Positions 34,201 through 44,722 of a stretch of DNA of 64,000 nucleotides are shown here, in pieces. The stretch spans positions 248,001-312,000 of the forward strand of contig BROG01000462.1 of assembly GCA_030159075.1 (NCBI GenBank), written 5' to 3'. The notes beneath the pieces were generated by a model that was given only the letters and a program-made list of their open reading frames with translations, made no database searches and was not told the origin of the DNA. This DNA comes from Atrina japonica (taxonomy: Eukaryota; Mollusca; Bivalvia; Pterioida; Pinnidae). The number at the start of each line of letters is the position of its first letter. The first letter of the stretch is position 1. The translations under genes and the position numbers were made by a program.

Positions 34201-36457
34201 ACTGACAAATTACGTTCAAGACACAGGGAAATCGAAAACTACGTTTAATGTCAACGTTCCGCAAATTTTACGGTCGGTATAATAGTATTGTTTGCTGTTA
34301 CTCTGTTTCACTAAGTGAGATGTTGAGTTGCGGTTGTTGAGACATCTGTACCAATTTTGACGAGGATTTTTTGTCATTTTCATGGAAAGATGAGTGGGTG
34401 AATTAAAACATGAAAGCGAAATAAACTGAAATCAGGATATGCCTGTCATCCATGAGACTATGGTGATTTAGGGCGAATTTAAGACGCGAGAGTATTTATG
34501 TTGTTCTATTTTAAAAGGGACGAAGATGACCTGGTATACAGTATCATATTCATCCTTATTTGCATTGAGTAATGTCCCGCAATGAATAAGTAGTGTTCAG
34601 CACTTTTAAAATAATATATAAATACGTTAACAGCTCTGTGTGAAGTACTTTTTACCTTAGTTATCGTCGCTGTATCGGCAAAATATATTATTAAAATGAT
34701 CTAGAACAATCATGTAGCTGAGTTAAAATTCGCAAAAAAACCAAAAAAAACACTATATACGTGATAACATGCGTCGGTATATATTTCAGGGGCTGTTTAT
34801 GGAAATTGCGGGTCCAACCCTTAAAGATTTAATAATAATCACGAAAAGTAACTATGAGGGTATCGCCGATGCCGTGTCTGCCCAAGGAGCTGGTGTCTTT
34901 ATTGGTTGCATTGTGGCTGGTTTTCTTGTGGACAGATTTGAAAAACACCTTAATCTGATTTTAGCTGTGTTTTTGACGGGATGCGCCATGACAATAATGA
35001 GTATCCCATGGGTGGTAAACGTAAAGGCGCTTTGGTTAATGTACTTGATATTAGGGACGTGCCATGGATCTGTCAATCTAGGTAAATTTTTCGTATATCT
35101 CTGTATCTTTAACATGTACAAACGTAAAGGCGCATAACTATATATTGCATGTATAATATCAAGGCATAGATAGGTTCATAAAAATCATATATGGTCGATG
35201 GAAAATTAAAAGGGCTTGTTTAGCAGTCTATTCATTTGAAATAATCCTTGATCACAATATTATAGTATTGCTTTTCAATACTAGCAGCCATCCTGTTCTT
35301 TGTCTACAATAAAAGTTGGATAAATACGACATATGTTTCTACATACAAACTATTTGCCTATAGGTAGATCTTTATTTATCATGTATTCCATTCGCTCTAG
35401 TCAGTTTATTAGTTCCATGTCGGATTATTTTCTAATTGCAGGTGGGCAGCGACAGGTGCTTCTTATATGGGGCAAAGAATCTGCATCGCCAATGAACATT
35501 GTGCATCTGGGATACGGTATAGGGGCTTTTGTTGCGCCGTTGCTATCCAATCCATTTCTGGCAAACATTCACCCAACACCTCAGATAAATGTAAATGCAA
35601 GTAACGTAACAAATGTAACTGCCACGATTGTCACGAACGTCAGTAGTGTGGAACTGGAGGGACCGGAGTCCAATGTGCATTATGTGTATCTGATTGTAGG
35701 TATCATCACGATGGTATTGTCCATTGTATTTTATTTGCAACAAGTTATTCAAAGCAGGCGACAACACAGCAAGGCAAACCCATTAATAGGTGAACACATT
35801 TCGAAAACCACAGTTTTTAAGAAAATGATAAATCCAGCAACATGTGCTGATGGTAATTTTTGCTTTGGTTTCACGACACTTTTCGTGCTGTTCATTAGAT
35901 ATATATGGCTCGCTGGATGGGATAGGATGTCTGGGACATTTCTGCGATCTTACGCAATTGATCAGCTAAATTTTTCAAAAGACACAGCTTCGTATCTGAA
36001 TACCGCTTTCTGGGCATGTTATGCAGGTGGCCGATTTGTAGGTTTCATAATAGCTAGATTCATACCGGTGAAGTATCTTCTCCTGGCGGAAACGTCTCTG
36101 GGTACCCTATGTTCTGTGTTATTACTTCTGTTTGGACGGGAGTATGCTGACGCAATGTGGGTCCTTACAGTTTTGATGGGAGTTTCTTTAGGACCTTTAT
36201 ATCCGACTGGAGTTGCATGGGGAAACAACGCTATGGAGATAACAGGTCTTGCCATAGCAGTCCTTCAATTTGGAACGTCATCTGGAGCGCTCATTTTCAT
36301 CAAAGCAGGCGGTATGTTTTACAACGACTATGGACCGACGTCATTTATCTTTATTTTGTTTGTGATAGGTATTGGTATAATGATAAATGATATACTTTTA
36401 ACTCTTGTGTTTGCTAATAAACGTCGCTTCTTCAAAACAACAGAAAAAAGAAGATGA
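30011..36457 (+). CDS. MFSD4B: MFSD4-type major facilitator transporter (sodium-dependent glucose transporter 1-like)
   Basis: Three coding exons, 30011-30169, 34790-35081 and 35442-36457 (stop included), join with matching phases (0, then 1) into about 488 residues, the usual size for the family. Exon 1 gives a polar N-terminal tail and half of membrane helix 1. Exon 2 gives GLFMEIAGPTLKDL and helices 2-4 with FLVDRFEKHLN, the MFS loop 2-3 signature. Exon 3 starts GGQRQVLLIWGKES, matching the family's GG...WG segment. It then carries a loop with four N-x-S/T sequons, the remaining helices with GGRFVGFIIARFIP and LGPLYPTGVAWGNN, and a basic tail. In vertebrates this family moves glucose or related solutes with sodium at the plasma membrane; the substrate here is inferred. 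MFSD4A versus MFSD4B cannot be settled by eye. The start at 30011 is the first ATG in the frame; an ATG at codon 10 is an alternative. Confidence 0.88.
30236..30268. repeat. (ATG)n trinucleotide tract
   Basis: Nine or so GAT units just downstream of exon 1. Confidence 0.85.
30310..31540 (+). repeat. About 61-bp minisatellite with a CACGTG in nearly every unit (MFSD4-like intron 1)
   Basis: The unit reads TTATTATAACAATAATCTTG, GATATATATATCACGTGGTA and TTAAGGTATCTCATTATTCA. I count 16 perfect CACGTG motifs, two CACGCG (first and last units) and one CACATG across about 20 units. A (TA)n expansion at 31181-31222 disrupts the array. Confidence 0.93.
31541..33310. other. Intron 1 sequence, no exon found
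   Basis: An open frame at about 32602-32868 has a hydrophobic stretch but no recognised similarity and no convincing splice sites linking it to the transporter. Everything else is AT-rich intronic DNA. Confidence 0.4.
33315..33640 (-). pseudogene. Reverse-transcriptase retroelement remnant, 3' part (- strand)
   Basis: On the - strand, TTTGGACTTGACTGTGGACT, GTGTGACCGGTCGACAGGGG and GAGGTCCGTGTTTGTCCATT match 57190-57310 in order. Non-coding 3' portion of the same retroelement family as 56640-57400. Confidence 0.7.
33685..33777. repeat. 93-bp near-perfect palindrome
   Basis: GATTTACCAGGGGTTTTACC AAAAAGTGGAAA on the left is mirrored by TTTCCACTTTTTAGTAAAAC CCCTGGTAAATC on the right. The arms extend outward to GTTTCCACT/AGTGGAAAC. 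Only two or three mismatches and an essentially absent loop. It sits between two oppositely oriented retroelement fragments. Confidence 0.92.
33890..34375 (+). pseudogene. Reverse-transcriptase retroelement remnant (+ strand)
   Basis: GACAATTTTCATACATATGT, GATACAACAGAATCAA, GACACAGACGGGAAATTGGC and GATCCGATATGCCAGGGAGT match 56700-57170 in order. The frame is destroyed by stops and indels. It lies in intron 1 of the transporter. Confidence 0.7.
34790..35081 (+). CDS. MFSD4B: MFSD4-like exon 2
   Basis: The acceptor TATATTTCAG|GGG opens the exon in phase 0 and the donor CTAG|GTAAAT closes it in phase 1. It encodes GLFMEIAGPTL (end of helix 1) and about three further helices, including FIGCIVAGFLVDRF. 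The ATG at 34769 lies inside the acceptor region and is not a start. Confidence 0.88.
35442..36457 (+). CDS. MFSD4B: MFSD4-like exon 3 (last)
   Basis: The acceptor TCTAATTGCAG|GTGGGC restores GGQR with the last base of exon 2. The exon encodes the rest of the protein: an outward loop with NAS, NVT, NVT and NVS sequons, about eight helices and a KRRFFKTTEKRR tail. Open frame upstream of 35442 (back to 35333) is intronic. Confidence 0.9.
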
Positions 36458-37155
<698 letters not shown>

Positions 37156-37641
37156 ATCTAGAAAAATTTGTCATGAAGCTGTGTATTGTGCAGACTTAAT
37201 ACTATGTAACTTATATACATATTGTCGTCTTTCACTTGATAAAGGCCAAGGGACTAAAAATATGTGAATATTGAGTGTTGTACTGCTATTTTGCATAACT
37301 AAACTGTATATATTGAAATGGAACGGGAATGTGTTTTTCACGTTAACACATCAAGGGTTTCAGCATATCTTGGTTTTAATTGTAAAAAAGGAAATGATCG
37401 GGGAATCAAAATCAAAATAAATAAAATAATAAAAATAGTAATATCATAAAATTGGAATTCAATGTATCAGGGTTCAATATAAGTGGGTTTAACTATATAA
37501 TGTCACATCACAGAACAGTTTTCATTTTAATTCACTAAAATTGCGAGACGTGTTTTGCATTTACAATGTTCAACAAGCAATTATCATCATGACAAATGAA
37601 TTGGATATACTAAATATGATTGTGTTGTATATTATAAATCC

Positions 37642-37642
37642 C

Positions 37643-37719
<77 letters not shown>

Positions 37720-37721
37720 TA
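37642..37721. repeat. (GTA)n trinucleotide microsatellite
   Basis: About 26 GTA units with one GAA interruption. Valine and tyrosine runs in the reading frames are artefacts of it. Confidence 0.95.
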
Positions 37722-37914
37722 TAGATTTGAATGAATAGAAAATTAAGATAGAAAATGAGGTATTTCAGACTCTTGTAAACCGACATATAAAGTAAAAGTC
37801 TGTATTTCCTGGTCAGCACATGAGCTCAAACTGTCTGGTTCTTTTCCTTAAGCAAGGGAGTCATTGTGTTGTACAGTCCAAAATACACATTGCAGCAATA
37901 AATTCATTTTTACG

Positions 37915-38581
37915 ATATGATGGCACATCAACGCAGTTATGTTATGCTAAGTTGTTTATTGGGAACAAGTCAAAGCACATTTTGCAGTTTGGGGTAAATA
38001 ACACATTATATTGACGCCAAATCACACATGTGTGTGCATTTCAGCAGCATAAACTCAATTTCAAGATTGAAGACTTGTTGAAATATATACTATTAAAAGT
38101 CAGTTCGGCTTCGGCGTCCTTTATGAATTTTAAGATATTATAAATTTGCCTTAGAATATTACTTTTCAATTATATTTTACCATTATACTCTTGTGCTAGA
38201 ATTGACATTACAAGTTTAACAATTCTTGCGCACGATTAATATGCAAATGAGTTTAGGTCAAGTTTCCCTCACCGTGTATTGGCAAGATATGTCTGTGAAG
38301 TTGGACAGAAATTACGTCATTTCTCATTCACGTGATCTTAACTGATGAGAAACTCGCGGCAGTCTTCGCAGTTTGGAAAATGTTTTACATGTACACGTAT
38401 TGTACACGTACTGACCAAGAGATTAAAGGCTACTGACAGGAAGTGTAGCGTACGGGTATAACACTGCCTGGTCGCATAGAAATTTGATATTGATGGAACG
38501 ATGTTTATAAGCACAAGATTTTATAGTCATATCGCTGATCTATCAGAGACATAGATAACATGTATGTACATGTATATGTAA

Positions 38582-38659
<78 letters not shown>

Positions 38660-38815
38660 GTTTGACCCAACATTTAGTTACTTTTTTGTAAAACCTAATT
38701 TTACCGAATTAAAAAACATTAAATAAACTGAGTGTATTATACCTCATTAAAACTTACGATTGTCATCAACTCGTATCAATACTTTCAGTACTTTCTTTCA
38801 TTTAGTAGATAGTCA
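37915..38815 (-). repeat. Dispersed repeat R3, copy 2 (inverted)
   Basis: The reverse complement is collinear with 28255-29130. The (TA)n at 38583-38656 is expanded relative to the short TATATATA in copy 1. Confidence 0.8.
38583..38656. repeat. (TA)n microsatellite within R3
   Basis: About 36 TA units. Confidence 0.95.
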
Positions 38816-39237
38816 AAATTTACCGCTAAAGACATACATTGTACTGATTGAGTATTGTCCCAAATGTACCGCTTTATCAAGAATAGTATGTATCAATATA
38901 ACGGAAGTTGAATTTGGATCAATAACATACATTTTATCAAAACATTCTATGAATTTATCTCATGTAGAAATGCCCAGAAAGATACTGTATCGACTAATAA
39001 TCAAGCCATTTCTAGATAAGAATATACAATTGAACTTTATTTACAATATTCAGATTGGGAAAGAGGCATCCACAAGAGGGAAAGAATAGATTTATTTTTG
39101 CTTTTTTTCTACAAAGCAGTTAATGAACATTTGTTTATAAAATATTGAATTATTAAGAAGCACTGTATTTCTGTGAACTTTTATGCGTTTATTTATATTT
39201 CAATTGCTTCCTATACTTATTGTCCGTGTTATTTGCT

Positions 39238-39275
39238 TACTTTTAAATTGAAAATTTTCAATTTAAAAGTTAGCA
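39238..39275. repeat. 38-bp palindrome
   Basis: CTTACTTTTAAATTGAAAAT is inverted as ATTTTCAATTTAAAAGTTAG with the centre at AAATTTT. Could be a small foldback remnant. Confidence 0.7.
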
Positions 39276-41604
39276 TGCCATTGTTTTAATTTTCGAGGTA
39301 TTGACTGAAAAATCAGAAAATCAGCAACTAAAGGGGAATAACTCGAATTTCAATACTCCCATCAATTCCGTCTGTGTTCTAGGTTCAAGAAAAAAATTGT
39401 GACATAATACCTTTCAAGCCCATGATAAGTGTGTTCCGAAAGTAAATAATAGCCTTTGATTCGCACCACAAACCTCTGCTTGATACTTGTTGGACAGACA
39501 ATAGCCAACGCAGTGTGACTTGAAAAGTTCCGATGGACAGACTAATGAACAATACCCTTATACTCCAATGTTTCTGTAACACTTATTTTTATTACAAGCT
39601 GTTGTGGAATTCATTCCCTATTTTTAAAGGTAAAAAATAATTCTCTGTTATTTAAATCATCGCCATGCATCTACATGGTATGTTCTAGTATAGTGTTAAG
39701 ACTAGTCTGTTATGGTCCGTGCTGTTGCGGAGTTAAGGATATCTCGTTATCTTTAAAAGCAACTACGGCTATCAGCACAATAGATATATTAACTTATATC
39801 AGTAAATGTACTAAACCTCGTGTTACCTGTATGTAGATTTGGAAATGAATTAGATAAATTCAAAAGATTTGAAATTCTGTGAACGGTAAATTACTTACAG
39901 TTAAACTAAAAATAAAAGGTTATATTTTGATTTACCTTTTTTCAAAATAACAAATTGTCATTTTAGACAATGTAATGACAATAAATTGCCCTATTGCTCC
40001 TTTCACAAAGCACCGAGATTTATATGACTGTATCGAATATTACGAAGTTCAAAGTTTATTTGAAATCACCCAAACTTAATAAATGGTACAGAGACCTTTG
40101 TATTTACAATTCAATTACATGTGGCAACATTGCAAGGCGCATAGTGATAATTTGTATAAATGAATTCCGCTGAACAGACAACAATACAGAGTATTCAAAG
40201 ATAGAATAGATAATGTAGGTTTTATTTCAGGGTGGGTATTCTTTTCTGTTGATATATACATGTACATAATATGTATAAATGATTATTAATTTGATATTTT
40301 TTCTTAGAGTTTTGAATTGTTAGACTGAAAGAGGTGTTTAAATTTTTTAGAGTGTTTGGTCATCAAAAATATTTACTAGATCGTTTTTCTTTCTTCTAAA
40401 AGTTATGTTCATTGAAAGATACAGTGGTGCGAGTATCCAATTTGGTAAATTGCGTAACTATGTGAAATATACGTATTAATCATTCAGTGTATATCACTAA
40501 GTAGTTTGTCACTTTACGTGAAATGATTATACGCTAGCCAGATCAATCATATTAAAAAGAGCTATACAAAAACCATAGGCAGTTGATCAAGAGAACTCAA
40601 AATTACTCGTGTATGTAAAGTAGATGATAGAAAAACCGAGGTCATCATGTTTGTCGCATAGTTCAAATTTCCGTAAGTAAAATATCAAAGTATGAAAGAA
40701 ATGTGTTTCACTGGTACTTGACAAACTTTGCAAGGGGTTTGTGTATTTAAATGACAAATTATAGGTTATTATCAACATTTCTTTTGTCTAATCTAAATAT
40801 CTTTAGTACAGCTTTCTTTGACTGAATAAAGAAACATTGTCTTTTAACATGTATAATAATGGGTTACATTTGATAATTTAGGAATGCTGAAACTTGGTTA
40901 AACAATTTGTTTTGACGACAACATGATTGGAAATAAAAATTCCAGCATCATTTTTTATATTTGCTTAATACATAATGTATTATATAATGATTTATAATTG
41001 CTACAAATCATAGTGTTGGATAGAAATTAATGTCCTATAACCAGTGGCATTTCATTAAAAATAGTAATTCATCTCGCAAAAAAAAAACATTGTCCTACAG
41101 AAAAAATTATATATATCAGAATATTTTTATAAATGTTTACATTGTAATTTGTTTTAAATTCTAAATATACAAGTCAATAATCTAAGTTTTTGGGGAGTGT
41201 ATATTATGTTTAAATAGGATAAATCAAATGTATTTGTTTCTGTTTCCAAACATTTAATATTTCACTGTGGACATTTTTATCTTTAACGTGTTTTCACATT
41301 ATACCTTTAGGCTATATTTAGCGCAACACTGGTCCAGCATGCAGGGACCGAAGTCGCAAAGTGTAGTCAAGCTCAACATATTTCAGTCAGAAACAAAAGA
41401 TACACGGAAATTATGTTGTAACTGGACAGTGTTACAGATTTGTTGTATACTATTTTGAATAGTGATGAAAAACGATTTCACCTTTTAAGAAAATTTCATA
41501 AATGTCAAAATTGTGTTTCAGTATATATTACAACTTTGAGTATTTTGCAATGCGTATTCGGAAAATCATAAATTTTACCCATGTTTATATATATCTGAAT
41601 GAAA
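39276..41604. other. No gene seen
   Basis: AT-rich. The stretch near 40040-40090, read on the - strand, ends in an AATAAACTTTGAAC-type motif and could be a retroelement 3' end, but this is not certain. Confidence 0.35.
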
Positions 41605-41960
41605 ACATAAATACAAAACAAAAAATTGAAAAGTAACATTCTAAATCAAATTTATAATATCTTTAAATTCACAAAGGACGCCGAACTGAAGTTTAATAGC
41701 ACATATTTCAACAAGTCTTGTAGACCTACTTTTTCAGCGAATTGTTACCACATTTTCGCAGTTTCAAAAAGCAAAAGTGTGATTTGAGAATTTCAATCTT
41801 AAAGTTGAGTTTATGTTGCTGAAATGCACATACATGTGTAATTTTGCGTCAATATAATGTGTTATTAACCCAACACTGCAAAATGTGCTTTGGATTGTTC
41901 CAAATAAACCACTTAGCATAACATAACTGTGTTGATGTTCCATCAACTCGTAAATATGTT
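41605..41960 (+). repeat. Dispersed repeat R3, copy 3 (partial)
   Basis: Collinear with 28795-29125: ATTCTAAATCAAATTTATAA, ACATGTGTAATTTTGCGTCA and CTTAGCATAACATAACTG. Confidence 0.8.
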
Positions 41961-42429
41961 TCATAGTCAGTCTTATGAGGAGTTTAACAAACAACTGTAT
42001 AGACAAAAGGATAAAATAAAAGTTTGGCTTTACCATTTCAACCCTAAATATACAGATGGCATGCTCTTTTCTATTGTTCAGACTATTCTATTATGACATG
42101 TAGGGTTGATAGAGTTTAGTATTAAGTAAATTTGATGACTTTGGGACTTTCAGTTACTGAACTGGAACATTATACATTAGCAGTGTTTACCAAAAATCTA
42201 TATTTCGATTTTTTCCTTCTTGTATTACTAATTCTTGTACTTGATGCACAATAACAAATAAGAGCTATACAAGACATAAACAATCTTATGTTCCTATATA
42301 TTTTGTGAAAATAAGGTTAGGCCTAGTGCATATACAAATACATAATGTAGTAAGGTTGAATTGAATAATTGCCAAACTTAGTTTCTCGAGCAATTATCAC
42401 AAAATGTATAGGAACCAGTGACGTAGCTG

Positions 42430-43400
42430 GGTCCAGAAAAGAGGTTGGGGTGGCACAGGGACTTCAGGGGCGGATCCATAAATTTTCAAAGAGCGGTATT
42501 TTTTAGCAGTGGTGTAGGAAGCAAACCAAATGGGTAAAGTTTGAGGCTAGTGACATTAATTAAACTTGTTTATACTTTAAAATAAAAATTTAAACTTAAA
42601 TTAAAACTATTTATGCAATGCATACCTCATCAATAGTAGAGTGGTGATTTCAACTTGGAGGGGTGTAAATCTTAACTAAAGTCGCCGAGCGGAGCGGGAG
42701 ATTTTCTTTAATTTTTCGACTTTTTATAGAAAAATGATAGGTATTACACTTATTTTATCAACTTTAGGCGGCACTCTCTCCCTCATCACTGCACATTTTT
42801 TTACGTGTTGAATTATTTGTGAGACAATATTTCAGTAGGGTGAGGGTTTTATGCATCTTTCCGGGTTTTTTTTTACATTTGGAATCCCCTTTTTCTGCAT
42901 CCAGACGCGAAAATACGCATAGCAATCGGCCAATAAACCACCTTGCTTATCTTTCTCAAAAGAAGGTAGAATCAGCAAAAAAGTTACTAAAATCGGGACA
43001 TAAGTTTGTCCTAGTATCCTCAAGACATTGAATTATGACCTCTTTATAGTTTTAAAGATCGTTGATGGATAAATTCGGAAGCCCGAAAAGGCATCCTCTA
43101 GCTTTCAGACCCCAAAATCCAGGGCATGGAATTAGGGTATACTTCCCAGAAATGTTCAATTTTTAAAGCCCAGAGAGTTAATTATCACATTGCGAGTCGT
43201 TTTTATACCGGACCAACATTGCATTAAATTGACATGAGTATCATTTGAGTATTAGCAAGCACAAATGCATGCAGAGGATGAAGAGGGAGTCCAGAAAATG
43301 TTTGATTTTTTTTAAGTTCTGGGAAGCCTTTTTTCTTTATTCCAGGCTTGTTGATAATGTATAAAAAATTTCTTATGCGAGAAAGTATGGGGAGGGGCGT
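42430..43400 (+). repeat. Dispersed repeat R2, copy 4 (uninterrupted)
   Basis: Contains ACACTTATTTTATCAACTTT uninterrupted, the site occupied by the 2-kb transposon in copy 3. It also contains CTTCCCAGAAATGTTCAATT and GCATTAAATTGACA as in copies 1 and 3. Confidence 0.75.
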
Positions 43401-43414
43401 CCCTGGCTGTACAT

Positions 43415-43540
43415 GTGTGTGTGTTTGTGTGTGTAGATGTGTGTGTAGGAGTGTGTGGGTGTTTTGTGTATGTGTAGGTGTTTGTGTGTGTAGGTGTTTG
43501 TGTGTAGGTGTTTGTGTGTAGGTGTTTATGTGCGTGTGTG
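43415..43540. repeat. (TG)n-rich imperfect minisatellite
   Basis: GTGTGTAGGTGTTTGTGTGT units, irregular. Confidence 0.85.
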
Positions 43541-43582
43541 TTAATCCAGCGATATATAAAGCTTTATATATCGCTGGTTAAT
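43541..43582. repeat. AGCGATATATAAAGC palindrome, copy 1
   Basis: CCAGCGATATATAAAGC is followed immediately by its reverse complement GCTTTATATATCGCTGG, with outer TTAAT/TTAAT-like arms. The core is a perfect 30-bp palindrome. Confidence 0.92.
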
Positions 43583-43913
43583 CTTACATTTTTACTACTT
43601 ATGTTGATATACTTTTAAAAAAGAGAGATTTACACAGGCGTAGACATTCTTAAGTTCCAATGGCTTAGGACAATTGGCAGCGGGGGCGCCCGCACTTTTG
43701 AAACTGAGGGGGGTTGCACAAGTATGTTTCTGCCCCCTCCCATTTTTGACGTAATTTGCTGTGTACACCTATACAGTCGAGAAGGCCTGTACGTAAATTG
43801 ATATAAAGACAGACTGAGAGGCATATAAAACATATATCATAAATCCTTATATGTCTCCAGGGACATATATAACACACTGATGTCGCTAATAAAGATAGAA
43901 AAAATTGATTTCT

Positions 43914-43946
43914 CCGCAATATATAAAGCTTTATATATCGCTGAAT
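43914..43946. repeat. AGCGATATATAAAGC palindrome, copy 2
   Basis: CGCAATATATAAAGC joined to GCTTTATATATCGCTGA. The left arm carries one substitution cluster. Confidence 0.88.
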
Positions 43947-43995
43947 TTCTAAAGGAAAGAAAACGAAATATAAAAAGAAAAAAAAAGCAATACAA

Positions 43996-44034
43996 TATAG
44001 GCAGCGATATATAGCTTTATATATCGCTGATATA
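43996..44034. repeat. AGCGATATATAAAGC palindrome, copy 3
   Basis: GCAGCGATATATAGC joined to TTTATATATCGCTGA, with outer arms TATAGG/GATATA. Confidence 0.88.
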
Positions 44035-44171
44035 GGCTAAGAAAAAAATAAAAAGGCAGACAGAGACGTACAAAAAATATATATAAAATAAAATCAATTA
44101 AGAACCTAGTTACACGTATATCTGTATTTTACATGTATTTATATATTTATAATATTCATTTATTTTTTAAT

Positions 44172-44225
44172 GTTCAACCAGCGATATATAAAGCCGATAC
44201 TAGCTTTTTATATCGCTGGTTCAAC
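44172..44225. repeat. AGCGATATATAAAGC palindrome, copy 4 (with loop)
   Basis: GTTCAACCAGCGATATATAA, AGCCGATACTAGCT and TTTTATATCGCTGGTTCAAC: 20-bp arms around a short spacer. The arms include GTTCAAC, not shared with the other copies. It lies about 390 bp upstream of the ZMYND12 start codon. Confidence 0.9.
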
Positions 44226-44544
44226 CTAGATTCTAGGCTAGAAAGATTATCTATAATGTGTTAGCCTATATAATATGTCTATGCTTAAAATGTTTTACAC
44301 CCGCTCTTTGAAAATGAAAATAAAACACAAAAGGAAATGCATTTCAGAACTATTTATATTCGCCGAGTTCAGTATTTTTAAAGTGGCAATAAAAGGTTTC
44401 CCTTACACCTATGGCTTCCTCGTTTAGACGCATCAGTCCGAGTACTGTTGTTTGAATTTGGCGCGTTTTTGCGTTCATAGATACCAAAAAACAGGAAAGG
44501 CGAATGGCGCATGCTCATACTCTGTAGCAACCGTATCAACAAAA

Positions 44545-44602
44545 ATGGCGGACTGAATGGGTGTCTGAACAGTATGGGAAAGTAAACTTTGGGATGCACT
44601 GA
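44545..44602 (+). promoter_or_regulatory. Cluster of four minimal upstream ORFs before the ZMYND12 start
   Basis: ATGGCGGACTGA (44545-44556), ATGGGTGTCTGA (44557-44568, directly abutting), ATGGGAAAGTAA (44574-44585) and ATGCACTGA (44594-44602) each encode two or three residues and stop. The main ATG follows at 44616. If transcription begins upstream of 44545 they would sit in the 5' UTR and could lower translation. The transcription start is not known. Confidence 0.5.
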
Positions 44603-44615
44603 ATTTAGAAATAAG

Positions 44616-44722
44616 ATGACGCTGAATCCACTCGCAAATCCCAAGGGGATTAAACTTGTTTGCGAATTATGTCAAAAACCGGCATATATTCAGTGCACGA
44701 AATGTAGAGTAACGTATTATTG
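44616..44722 (+). CDS. ZMYND12: ZMYND12 exon 1
   Basis: Start codon in context ATAAGATGA. Encodes residues 1-35 and the first half of the MYND finger (CELC...CTKC). The donor TG|GTAAGT splits the codon of Cys36 after its second base. Confidence 0.9.

Noticed and set aside
34769..34789. ATG at 34769 as a start codon for the transporter
   Set aside because: It lies within the acceptor region of intron 1; joining exon 1 (ending ISQ) to GLFMEIAGP completes helix 1.
35333..35441. Apparent N-terminal extension of the transporter's last exon
   Set aside because: An acceptor (TCTAATTGCAG) at 35441 joins in phase with exon 2 and restores the family's GG...WG segment. The upstream part is intron read in frame.
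38760..39089. 109-codon frame
   Set aside because: Its first part overlaps repeat R3 and the rest has no recognisable motif.
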